A stretch of DNA of 64,000 nt, taken from positions 15,914,502-15,978,501 of the forward strand of contig OY986972.1 in NCBI GenBank assembly GCA_963920575.1. The letters are read 5' to 3'. Position 1 is the first letter of the stretch. Every line of letters begins with the position of its first letter. This DNA comes from Narthecium ossifragum (Eukaryota; Streptophyta; Magnoliopsida; Dioscoreales; Nartheciaceae). This document shows positions 44,432 through 54,799 of this stretch, piece by piece. Both the position numbers and the translations under genes were made by a program. Under the pieces are notes generated by a model. It was not told where the DNA came from and ran no database searches. It worked only from the letters and a program-made list of their open reading frames with translations.

Positions 44432-47110
44432 GAGCATGTTTCTACTGATGTGAGCGGTGTAGGAGCTATAATTACTCACGACTACACCCGGGAATTCACG
44501 ACTAATACGGTATGTTGTTTAATCGCTATATATCTTGCTGGACAACAACTAGGTTTAAAGTTCATTAACATAATTCTTATTGTTTGATTATAGATATTTC
44601 AAAGTCGACATGCACTTGTCCAATGGGTACAGACAGTTGGGAGGCAGAATGGGCTGGTGATTGTGACAAAGAATTCAGAGGTCGGGGGGTGCGGTAGAAA
44701 GCCGAGGATTACCTTGGCATGTGAGCGTAGTGGAGAGTATCGGAAAACTATAAAGAAAGATGATAGCGGGAAGAAAAAATTTGCCAATCGAAGGAAAAAA
44801 TCCGACGACTCCGGGACGAAGAAGTGTGGATGTCATTTCAAGCTTCAGGGTGTGAAGCTTGTATCTGATGATGATTGGATGCTCAGAGTTATTTGTGAAG
44901 TCCACAATCACCCCCATGCGGATCACCTCGAGGGTCACTCGTTCGCCGGAAGATTATCTGCTGAACAAAATGATATGGTGGTTACGATGTCAGCAAACCT
45001 AGTGAAGCCACGGCAAATCCTGAACACTATAAAGCAACAATATCCTGAAAATGTATCCACCATGAAGACCATCTGCAATGTACACCAAAGGAATAGGGTG
45101 ATTGAAAAGGCTGGGAGATCAGAGATGCAGCAACTATTGAAGCATCTAAATGAGTTTGGATACGTTGAGTATCATATGGTTCGAGAAGACACAGACATTG
45201 TGAGGGACATATTCTGGGCACACCCTGTGTCTATTGATTTAGTCCGTGCATTTCTCGAGGTGTTGATTATGTATTGCACCTACAAGACCAATAAATACCG
45301 ACTTCCACTGCTAGAGATTGTTGGCGTCACGTCGACGAGTATGACATTCGCCGTAGCTTTTGCCTACATAGAGTGTGAGAAGGAGGACATGTACAAATGG
45401 GCTTTGAAAATATTAAGGACATTGCTGGAAGGATGCCCAATGCCACGCGTTGTGGTGACAGACCGAGAAGTGGCTTTGATGAACGCTATCAGCTCGGTCT
45501 TTCCGGAGTCCAAAAGCATGCTATGTAGATGGCATATCCAAAAGAACGTTGAGCTCAGGTGCAAACACATTTTCGAAGCTGCAGATAAAGCCGACTTTTT
45601 CATCACAATGTGGAAATTGGTTATAACTGCATGTACCGAGGAGGAGTACAAGAAACATTTGGAGACACTAGAGACATCTTTTTGCGGTTACCTAGCAGCT
45701 TCTAAATATGTTCGGGAATCGTGGATGGATGGCTTCAAAGAACTGTTCATCAGTGCTTGGACTGACGAATATATGCATTTCTGCAATCACACTACAAACA
45801 GGGTAGAGGGTGCACATGCCAAGTTAAAGAGGCATCTCGGGGCATCCAGCTGCAGTTTTGACACATCGTGGGCTACCATTCACTTCCTGCTTGAGCTGCA
45901 ACACTGTGAGATCAAAGCCTCCTTCGAGAAGAGCAAATACATTGCGCAACACAGTTTCAAGCCTGCCATCTTCAAAGAGCTGCGAGGCTTCATTTCAAAG
46001 AGTGCACTTTTAATAGTTCAAAAAGAATCAGAGAGAGCCAATGAGATCGGTGCGGATAAGTTCGCATGTGGTTGTACAGTCCGACGCACACATGGCTTGC
46101 CATGTGCCCATGAGATCGCCAACTACAAGCTTGATTGCTGCCCCATACCCCTAGAATGCATACATCACCATTGGCGGAAGCTTGACTTGTCGGCTACACC
46201 AGCGAATGAAATCCCAAAACTCAAGTGCCAAAATGCGCTAGAATGCTTATAAAGCGCATTTCTAGCTCAGAATGAGGCAGGAAGAATGCATATGCTGAGG
46301 AAAATATATGAACTAGCAGAACCGCAATCTAGTTACGTTCTTGAGCCAGAGGTGAAGTTGAGGACCAGTGGTCGACCAAACGCTAAGGAGAAGAAGTTGA
46401 TGCTCTCAACACGATGCGACCCATCCGCCTTTGAGTATGCACCTTTGTTCAAAGACAGTAACTCACTAGAAGAAACACTTCTACATGTTAGTCCCATATC
46501 TTACATGAAACCAAAGAAGCCTGATATAGTAAAAAAAAAGGAGGCCAAAGGAGAGAGTGATAAGGGCTCGAACAGCCGCTCCGCTGGGCTATCTTGGCCA
46601 GTTTCCAGAAGGGTTGACAAAATATATTGAGCATGTTAAGGATGTTGCATCAGATGGTAACTGCGGCTTTAGAGCGATAGCCGGGCTATTGGGCTACAGC
46701 GAGGACAACTGGTCCCAAGTGAGGAACGATCTTATCAATGAGTTGTGTGATCACTTCGAGGGCTACCTTAAGTTGTATGGGGATGAAAAGTGTGTTCACG
46801 AGCTTATTTACTCATTGCATCACGATACTCAGTTGTCCTACTTCACATCTCCAGAAGACAATGCGTGACCTTATTGCCACTTTGGACAGCAGCGCCCCCG
46901 AAACCGGCACGGAGGATCATCGCGATCGGGTTCATAAACGGAAATCACTTTGTTCAACTACACATGCAGCCTAGATATCCAATGCCACCAGTAGTCGGCA
47001 GCTGGGCTCGATATTGAGATGCTTGTGCTATTGGATGGGATTCCTATAACGATGAGATAGAAAAATTTGGGTTAATCGTGCCATCAGATGTTGCTACAAC
47101 GGACACTATT
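44432..47110 (+). pseudogene. Mutator transposase (FAR1-type N-domain, MULE, SWIM) with OTU region
   Basis: Exons 44432-44509 and 44594-46252 splice in frame. Order: FAR1-like DNA-binding region (FQSRHALVQWVQTVGRQNG, LACERSGEYRK, GCHFKLQG, HNHPHADHLEGH); MULE transposase core (CTYKTNKYRLPLLEIVG, VVVTDREVALMNAISSVFP, CRWHIQKNV, TNRVEGAHAKLKRHLG); SWIM zinc finger CGCTVRRTHGLPCAHEI. A TAA at 46250-46252 interrupts, but the frame continues (MHMLRKIYELAEPQSS, STRCDPSAFEYAP). After a frameshift near 46550 an OTU cysteine-protease region follows, with DGNCGFRAI (Cys codon 46662) and, after another shift, the His segment NGNHFVQLHMQP. The first catalytic Asp expected before CTYKTN is Tyr. Transposase-OTU fusions are known in plant MULEs; this copy cannot be active. 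Confidence 0.88.
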
Positions 47111-47118
47111 GACCTTGA

Positions 47119-47739
47119 ATGAAATTTTGGTTATTAATATCTTGTATGATTTTGAATATTAATATCTTGTATGGTTGTAAACATTGTGTTGCAAAGGGTT
47201 TTTTTTATCAAGTATGGTTCTATCGGTACCAAAGTACCGATAACAACTCAGACAAATATCGATACCATACTACCGAATATATATCCCAATATATCGGTAA
47301 TTGAAGACCGATACAAAGCCAATCAAGTTAAGCGTATAACGATTCGGTACTAACACTTTCGAATAGTGAAACATTTTATCGGTACGATACTACCGATAAA
47401 ACGCAGCTTACTTCTGCCTTTGATTCCACGTGCTATCGGTATTAAAGTACCGATATAATGCTTCACTGTTCGGAAGAGTGAGTACCGAAACAGTGTTTGT
47501 TTTACTTGATTGGCTTTGTATCAGTATTTAAGTACAGATAAGGTGCGGTATATATTCGGTAGTATGGTACCGATATTTTCTGGGTTGGTATCGGTACTTG
47601 GGTACCGATAGACCCATACCTGATAAAAAAAACAGAGTATTTGGGAGGGAGGTTTAATTCTACCAATCTTGTAGAAATTGCAATGCATTGGAAACACGTA
47701 CATACATTGGAAACACGTTCATACATTGGAAACATGTTC
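47119..47739. repeat. ATCGGTA/TACCGAT array downstream of the transposase
   Basis: From about 47215 to 47610 the same inverted heptamers recur (ATCGGTACCAAAGTACCGAT, ATCGGTACGATACTACCGAT and others). Then three near-copies of CATACATTGGAAACACGTT precede the next TRIM. Confidence 0.7.
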
Positions 47740-48560
47740 TGTGAGGCCTGCTGGGTCTATCGTGGGACAAGATGCCTGCGCCTGGAGGGCGGGGCTGAGT
47801 CGGGTAGCTGGGTAAGTAATCCGACAACGCCTGGGTATGGTCCGGGGTTCGATATAAGTATATAGTAAGCCCTTAATAGACACAACGCGTTTTAAAGCCG
47901 TGCTGGCAGTGATCCGTCAGAAAACTCCAAGGTTAAGTGTGCTTGCCTTGGAGCAGTCCCAGGATGGGTCACTGGGAAGTTTTTCCAGTTTTCTGCGGTG
48001 AGCCAAAAGCGGACAATATTGTGTCGGGTGGGGCCCTCGGGTGAATCCTGGTCGGATCGGGAGCCCGCGAGCAGGGGCCCAGTGGAGGGCCGGGGTGTTA
48101 CAATATGGGTCGGGGCGTTACAGTATGGTATCAGAGCCGGTTTCCAGCCAAAAATTGTGCCAGCGAGGACGCTGGACCCCCAAGGGGGGTGGATTGTGAG
48201 GCCCGCTGGGTCTACCGTAGGACAAGATGCCTGCGCCTAGAGGGCGGGGCTGAGTCGGGTAGCCGGGTAAGCAATCCCACAATGCCTGGGTATGGTCCGG
48301 GGTTCGATATAAGTATATAGTAAGCTCTTAATAGACACAACACGTTTTAAAGTCGTGCTGGCAGTGATTCGTCAGAAACTCGATGGTTAAGCGTGTTCGA
48401 CCTGGAGTAGTCACACGATGGGTGACCTACTGGGAAGTTTTCCCAGATTTCTGCGGTGAGCCAAAAGCGGACAATATTGTGTCGGGTGGGGCCCTCGGGT
48501 GGATCCTGGTCGGACAAGGAGCCCGCGGGCCGGGGCCTAGTGGAGGATCGGGGTGTTACA
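47740..48560 (+). mobile_element. TRIM, complete two-LTR copy
   Basis: Perfect duplication TGTTC on both sides (47735-47739 and 48561-48565). LTRs 47740-48122 and 48195-48560 start TGTGAGGCC and end TGTTACA. The 72 bp internal segment has TGGTATCAGAGCC and CCCCCAAGGGGGGTGGAT. It has no coding capacity. This is the cleanest copy of the family and defines its structure. Confidence 0.9.
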
Positions 48561-49274
48561 TGTTCATACATTGGAAACACATTCATAGTTTGGAAACACA
48601 TTCATAGTTTGGAAACACATTCATGACGATCAATATACATGCTATTCTCTGGTTCGTTGTCTAGATCTTCTCTCGTAGGCGCGCTCCGTGTCAGTCTCGT
48701 CGCAGGCTATTCTTTGCACCCGCGCCCACCTACTCCTATGGTCGTCGATGGTTAGGGTATCCAAGTGCCCCATGGTGTCGTCGATGATCGTGACAATCCG
48801 ATCATACTGAATTTCAAGAATTCGAAACCAATTAGACATAATATTATGCGCTAGTATTTCATTTCCATTTAGAATTTCTAAAAGTTACCTTCGCCGGCAG
48901 ATAATCATCTGCATATTCAGGCTGGAAAGTCCTCTGCTCTGGGTTTATGACCTTCACATGAGATATGGATCAATACCAGTCATAATACTCATCCACGCAG
49001 TCATACCCACAGATAGCATACTCACCCTTCCGGCATAGAGCAGTGCAGTGGCTTGGCCAATCAGCCCAGAACCATGGCTCGTAGTGGAAGGCCCTCTTGT
49101 ACCCCCGGGCAGTCTCCTTGGCTCCCATGTGGAAGTGGGTTGGCCTTAGTGGGGCGGCGGGAATGGTCTGTATGATCCCGAATTGCCGAAGCACCCGATC
49201 ATGATGGTATGGCTCGACGTGCTCCCCGCCGCTTATGGTGCCGAGGAAAAAGCTAATATCATCACGAGGGAAGG

Positions 49275-51651
49275 TGTGAGGACCTGCCCCTCTATCCCTG
49301 TGGCTCGTTGTAGACCGCAAGGGCAATTTGGTAAATTGCGCCTTGTTGGTTTGTTTCACACCCACGTGTGCACACACTGGCCTTGTCTGTGTTCGTGTTT
49401 GTTTAGAATGGCTAGGTGAACCCGAGATCGGAAGATCTGAGCTTGGGCTTGTGTTTTAGCCCAAGTTTGCCTTTCTGAGTAAAGGAGATCGATCTGGATG
49501 GCTAGGGAGATCGATCTGGATTGCAAAGGAGATCGATCTGGATTTCAAGGAGATCGATCTGGATTGCAAAGGAGATCGATCTCACATGCCTTGGAGATCC
49601 ATCATGCTCGAGTCGGTGCTTTCTTTCTCTTTCGCGAGGACGGCCGTCGGCCGTCGCTCTCCCCTGTCAGAGAGGGAAGACTTCCCCTCCCTTTTCCCCA
49701 GCTTTTCCCCCTCTTTCCCGGCTTTCCCCAGGCTTTTCCTTCCTTTTCTTTCCTTCCCTTCTCTTCTCTTCTTCTTCCTTCCTTCTCTCTTTCCCGCGGT
49801 GCTCTGTTTTCTTCCCTTTACCGCCGGCGAGCTTCATCTCCTCCGTTCTCCCTCCTCCGGCCATCTTTTTTGGCGTTCTAAGGCTCGTTAGATTCGTGAC
49901 AACGAGAGAAAGATCCCTGAAGTGGGTTGGAGGCTTGCTGGTGATCAAATCGCGGGGAATCAGCCGAGGAAAGCGCAGCTAGGTAGGGTTATACCTACTG
50001 ATGTTTATTTCGGGTTTTCTTGAGATCTAGCCGTTGGATCTTGTTGATCCTTGCTTTGTTGGTTTCCTTATACATGTTAGATTTACGGATTTAAGTTTCA
50101 TGTTAATCAGTTGAGATTTGAGTAGGTTTTATGCAAGATTAGTCTCGGATTTCTGGTTTTCTACTGTTCTTGAAGAACAGCCGGCTTGCGGCGAGTTTTC
50201 CGGCCGGCGTGTACATGATCTTGGCTTTTCATAAACATAAGAGTTGTAGAACTATTCGTTAGCTTTCTATTCCATCTTGTTTCGTAATTTTCCGATTTTT
50301 CTACGTTTTCGTATGAATTATTTGCTGAAGGGCTGCGTTGCAGCAATTAACTGGTAAGCTGGTATGAAGCTTTCGGATCGATCCAAATTGTTCGGATCGA
50401 TCCCAAAGTTGGTTGATGGAGTTTTAATGGTCTTTATTAGCGATTTTGATTTGTATTTTCCCGTTAATCCAATCGTTGGATGATTATGATTTTTGGATAT
50501 GATGATCCTGGTTTATACACCTACTGGTGGCTAAGTTGGATCTTGAATCCGACGTCGTTTGGACGTTGGATCGACGAGATCAATTAGCCCCTAAGTAGAG
50601 GTTTTGGGTGTTTGAATATAATATTATATTTCAGAATATAATATCATATTGTTTACTGTTCACCATCGTTTTCGGGGTTGCTTCCCGTTGCAGGAGTCCG
50701 CGGTTGACGGTCGCGGTACTGTCGTAATGCCGGGACCCGCTGCGGATCGGCTGGCAGCGGTTGGTAGTACCGCTGCAGCGATCCAGTAGACTTATATGAT
50801 ATTTGCCATACTGTTGCATGCCTATCTCCTGTTTGTGTATGTCATAGCATGCATTCTTGTTGTGTGCATTAGTTGCATTAGTTAGGACGTGGGTGATCTT
50901 TGGGTCGCCGTCCCGAGGCTGGAAGCTCGGACTTAGCCTTAGGACCGGGGTTGGGTGGTTTGGATTCGGTTTGAATTGTAGTATCCAGTCGATTCGATGA
51001 TAGGCTTAGATGACTGGTGCACTTGTGGCTTGATGATTGTAGAGGTCGTGTCGGCCTTGAGTCGGATGCTGAGGTGTAGCCGGTGTCCCACTGTGCTGAC
51101 CTGTAGTGTCACCAGTGTTGTTCTTGTTACTGAGTACCGTCCCTGGGCCTCAGGGACACGCGGTGGGGTTATGGGACCCCTGTATACACCCAGGTCCTAC
51201 TTGAGGGCGACACTGTTGCGTTTCCCTCTTCCTTCTGTGTGGCGTAGTGTAGATCCCTACTGAGCTTAGTGCTCACACCTACCCGGGCTGCGTTTTGCAG
51301 GTGCAGGCGTCAGTTCATCCTCTGTGGCCCCTACCGGGCAGTTGGACGGCGGTGCGGCGGCGCCTGGTGGCTTTTGAGAGGTGGCGATATTTACCGTTTT
51401 TACCCTTATTTTAGTTAGTCTCCTACGGGAGTGATGTTGTATTTTTGATCTTCCCCTCTCCGAGGTTTTGTATATTAAATCTGTGGTTCGAGGCTTCATT
51501 ATAATATTGTTGATTTAATTGAGGGTGCTTTGGTGAACTGCTAGGGAGACCGATAGGTTAGAGGGAACCCTCGTCGTTCTTTTTCCGCGTTGGTTAGGTT
51601 CCAGTTCGCGTCGCCCGACCTGGTTGGGCTTTCGCGGGTCGGGGCGCGACA
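49275..51651 (+). mobile_element. Solo LTR, family A, inside the PMD gene
   Basis: TGTGAGGACC ... GGGGCGCGACA with the perfect duplication GAAGG (49270-49274 and 51652-51656). It is 2377 bp, a full-length match to 31146-33552 in opposite orientation. It starts with five AGATCGATCT palindromes at 49486-49582, spaced 22, 22, 21 and 22 bp, then a CT-rich stretch whose open frames are low complexity. No primer site or coding domain. It interrupts PMD exon 4. Confidence 0.88.
49486..49582. repeat. Five phased AGATCGATCT palindromes
   Basis: Starts at 49486, 49508, 49530, 49551 and 49573. The 10 bp palindrome is invariant while the spacers vary, and the spacing is close to two helical turns. Confidence 0.95.
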
Positions 51652-53094
51652 GAAGGGCCCTCCTCTATGTCTGACGTATGGGTCCCACACAACCTACAAC
51701 CATACTCATACTAAGGGAATTGATATTTGATCACTACTGAATAGATTACAAAATTCAACTCGAAGTCAGACACAGATTACAACTCACCTGATGTCTACTC
51801 AGGGAATCAATCTCTGCGCGCCATTGAAGCAGAGCCATTTCCGGATCCTGACCTGGATCTTTGTGATCCAACCATGCAAGAGCACAGTCGGCTAGTCAAT
51901 CGTGTATTCTGGATCGGGCTGTGGCTTTATAATTACCGGGAGGTGATCATATATCCATGCCTGCATTGATTAAAAAAATGTGGATCAGTCACAATTATTG
52001 TTATTATATCATAAAGCAGATGTTTTAAAAGTACGTACCTCCACCAGAGTCAAGTATCCGCCAATTGCCCTTATCCCCCATCGACTGGTAGAGCCAAGCA
52101 TGCGATAGAGGTAGACGAGACCGGCGGCACCCCACGCATACTCACGCGCAGAATCCAAGTTCATGAGGGCAGAAAGGCAGGACATGTGAACTTTCGACCC
52201 CGACTTGTCGCAAAAAAGGGTGCAACCCAGCAGATACATGATGTATGCCTTGACAGAGCACTCCATGCCGATCTTACGAAGAGTGCACTCTCTCCTCAGC
52301 CAGGTCATACTGACTGACAGCCCTCTCCCATCCAACTGGCTCGCGGCCTCTGATTCACTGACTCCCAAATTAACCTTCATAAGCGCTTTCAGCTGGGAGA
52401 CTTTCAGCTTGCACTCTTCAAGCGCCCTACCGGCGACGGGGATGCCCAGTATACAGCTCACGTCACCCAAAGTGATCGTCATCTCTCCACAGGGCAGGTG
52501 GAACGTGTTGGTCTCCGGGTGCCACCTCTCGACGAACGCCGACACCAGGGCACTGCTGATAGTCCTGTAAGAACACTCCGTCAGATTTGCTAGACCGGTG
52601 GCCTCCACGGCATTCTTAAAGTCTTGTCGTTCGATGCCGTCCCATTTCGTAGTGGACAGCCCATGCGCATAAATTCTCAGTGGGCCACGCTCCTGCGTTG
52701 AGAAGAAGGGGAAAAGTGAGCAAATTTTGATATAAACACAGCATGATATAAAAAAAAAACTCAGCCTTTTTTTACCTCTCCAGCCCATATCCGATATGCC
52801 ACGTGTGTTTTGAACTCCGACAAAACCGACCGGTCAACAGGCCCACCAGGGATGGGTGCCTCGTCGTCAGACACCTCTTCCTCTTCACCAGGGCCAGCAA
52901 CCATCAAGGCACCCTCTGGGATCTCCTCTAGAATCTCCTCAGGTACCGCTCTCCTCCTCCTAGCTGAGGCCGTCGGCCGGTCACCGCGGGCCGATGAAGA
53001 TGTCGAGGCTGCCGAAGATGACGAGGCTCCGGCGGGTGCTTTTCCCCTTGGATGAACCATTTAACTGTTTTGAAAAAGAAATACAAAGATTAGT

Positions 53095-53345
53095 AGAGAG
53101 TTTCAGTATCTATATACCGGCAATTAAGCGTTATTAACGGTACCAAAGTACCAGTAATAAAGCATACATATCGGTAGTAAGTTACCGATAGTGTAGAATA
53201 GATATCGGTACCTTGATACCGAACAAGCTCTTTTTTATACAGCAACAAACGTATGATAGATAATCCTATCATATCGGTGAATACGTACCGATAGGATAGT
53301 GAATCATTCGGTTGCCTTCTACCGATTGATATGTATAAAACTGAA
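53095..53345. repeat. ATCGGTA/TACCGAT array upstream of the PMD gene
   Basis: ATCGGTAGTAAGTTACCGAT (53168 on), ATCGGTACCTTGATACCGA, ATCGGTGAATACGTACCGAT and others. It lies directly 5' of the PMD start (53060), mirroring the array before the transposase. Confidence 0.75.
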
Positions 53346-53880
53346 AGGTCGGAACCCATTGGAAAAATTTGAAAATTTCGGAAAAAAACGCATTCGGAGA
53401 ACAATGCTGCAAAACCAATGCTATATATGCAAAAACAATACAAAAGCAATGCATTTCATGCAATAAGAAATGAAAAACTCACTTGTTGTGAAATCTCACT
53501 CGACGGACTCGACGGACTCGACGGAGGTGTGGACAGCTCGCCGGCGAGGCTCTGCCGCAGGTGTAGGGAGGCTGGCAACGTTTGGGAGAGGGCGTTGGGA
53601 AGGTGGAGGGAGATGCTCGGGAGAGTGGAGAGAGGGAGAGAGTTCAGTAGAAGAGGGAGGGAGGAAGTCTCGGTAGAAGAGGGGGAAGAAGGTAGGGTGG
53701 AGTGGGGTGAGGGGTAGTGTAGGTATTTTGGGTTTTGTTTGGGGTGGAGTGGGGGTGTTAGTGGGGTAATTTTATATGCACTACAATTTTTGTTATGTAC
53801 ACCGCGCCAAAATATTTTTCATATTACCCATTATACCCTTACAGTTAAATCTCCATACTACCCTTATTTAATAATCCATC
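53346..53880. other. GA/GGTGG-rich spacer
   Basis: Contains a GACGGACTCGACG short tandem (53502-53523) and G-rich simple sequence (53540-53760). The stretch 53768-53850 looks like an AT-rich element terminus. No gene seen. Confidence 0.4.
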
Positions 53881-54190
53881 TTCATAGTTTTAGCCTCCTA
53901 AGTCTCATTCTGATCTCCAGCCCTCCTCCTGCTCTTCGCCTATCGCTCTCGTCCGCCGCATGGACACCTGCTCCACCTTCCTTGGCTGTCCCCATCGGAA
54001 ATCCACCTCGTAGATCTCCAGCTTCGGCGACCCCGCCACCGTCAACGCTCGCTTCGACGCATAGTCGAACACCCTCCTCACCCAGTTCTCCATGCGTCGA
54101 GTCTATCGTCGCTCGCCAGCTCTTCTAGATCATATGAGAAGATCTTCTCGACACCCATGTGATCGATGAGCTCGCTCCAAGGCAGCTTCG
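53880..54190 (-). pseudogene. BAHD acyltransferase C-terminal fragment
   Basis: On the - strand of 54093-53908: RALTVAGSPKLEIYEVDFRW, then GQPRKVEQVSM. This is the DFGWG block of BAHD acyltransferases (here DFRWG) in the context seen in phenolic glucoside malonyltransferases. Upstream - strand sequence to about 54190 continues the family weakly across stops and shifts. The catalytic HXXXD half is absent. Probably a host gene piece captured by the Mutator element. Confidence 0.6.
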
Positions 54191-54359
54191 AAAGTCTACT
54201 GTCTTGATAGACGACAAGTATGTATCTTGCACTTCTTAAACTTTGCCCAATCGAATTTCTTGCTTTTACTTTGCCTTCCAGGTTGCTTTAGAAGATTGAA
54301 TGCTTTACTTTAGCTAACAATTCAATCTTGTGATTGCAGATTATTGATTTTTTTTAATA

Positions 54360-54700
54360 TGCAGGTTGTCAGCTAAGAAGGTTGAAGATATTCCAGCGCC
54401 AAGTAGCAGGCCCATCACGAGTTCATCTTCTGCTGTCAAAAATGTAATTTAAGTAGCCTAGAATATTGATGTGCTAAGCAATTCATATTTGAGCTCTTGT
54501 TTCTTTCAGCTAGATCCTGTGATGCCTTGATAACTGAGGACTGGATAATGATACATGACCTCTAAATTTTGGAGCCTATGGAATCTGAATGGGATGATTT
54601 TGGCGACGATGTGTATGCTATTCCCGAAGAAAAAACTGTTCAATCAAAAGATCTTGTTTCATATTCCATCTCATTTCAGCATTAGTCACCTACAGAGAGT
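54360..54700 (+). pseudogene. PQT3-like (DWNN-type) E3 ligase fragment
   Basis: Two exon-like pieces: AKKVEDIPAPSSRPITSSSS (54375-54440) and ESEWDDFGDDVYAIPEEKTV (54580-54640). The second resembles the segment after the DWNN domain in PARAQUAT TOLERANCE 3-type E3 ligases. A good acceptor (atgcag, 54359-54364) precedes the first piece. DWNN, zinc-knuckle and RING parts are absent. The identification rests on short stretches from memory. Confidence 0.45.
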
Positions 54701-54799
54701 AGTGATCTAAAGGAGCTACTGGGTTCATATTTATGGATTAATGTCTTTTTGCTGGGAGCTTGTACTTGAGATATTTGATTCATAGATCATGTAGGCCGG

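Larger units (their letters stand above)
48642..53060 (-). pseudogene. Spliced plant mobile domain (PMD) gene of the Mutator element
   Basis: Exon 1 (53060-52776) encodes MVHPRGKAPAG, a Ser/Ala-rich stretch, acidic residues and APIPGGPVDRSVLSEFKTH. Exon 2 (52692-52039) is the PMD core: IYAHGLSTTKWDGIERQDF, CSYRTISSALVSAFVERWHP, FHLPCGEMTITLGDVSCILG, RKIGMECSVKAYIMYLLG, YAWGAAGLVYLYRMLG. Exon 3 (51960-51788) is shifted or stopped. Exon 4 (51693-48889) is interrupted by a solo LTR at 49275-51651; across it the frame gives WDPYVRHRGGPFPRDDISFF and VEPYHHDRVLRQFGIIQTIP. A TGA follows YYDWY (48970). Exon 5 (48806-48642) encodes a short Arg-rich end. The gene converges on the transposase. Related PMDs occur in host MAIN/MAIL silencing proteins; the role in the element is unknown. 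Confidence 0.75.

Noticed and set aside
49498..49982. Ser/Phe/Pro-rich open frames in solo LTR A
   Set aside because: Low-complexity CT-rich sequence inside an LTR; the inverted copy at 32897-33345 does not keep a matching protein.
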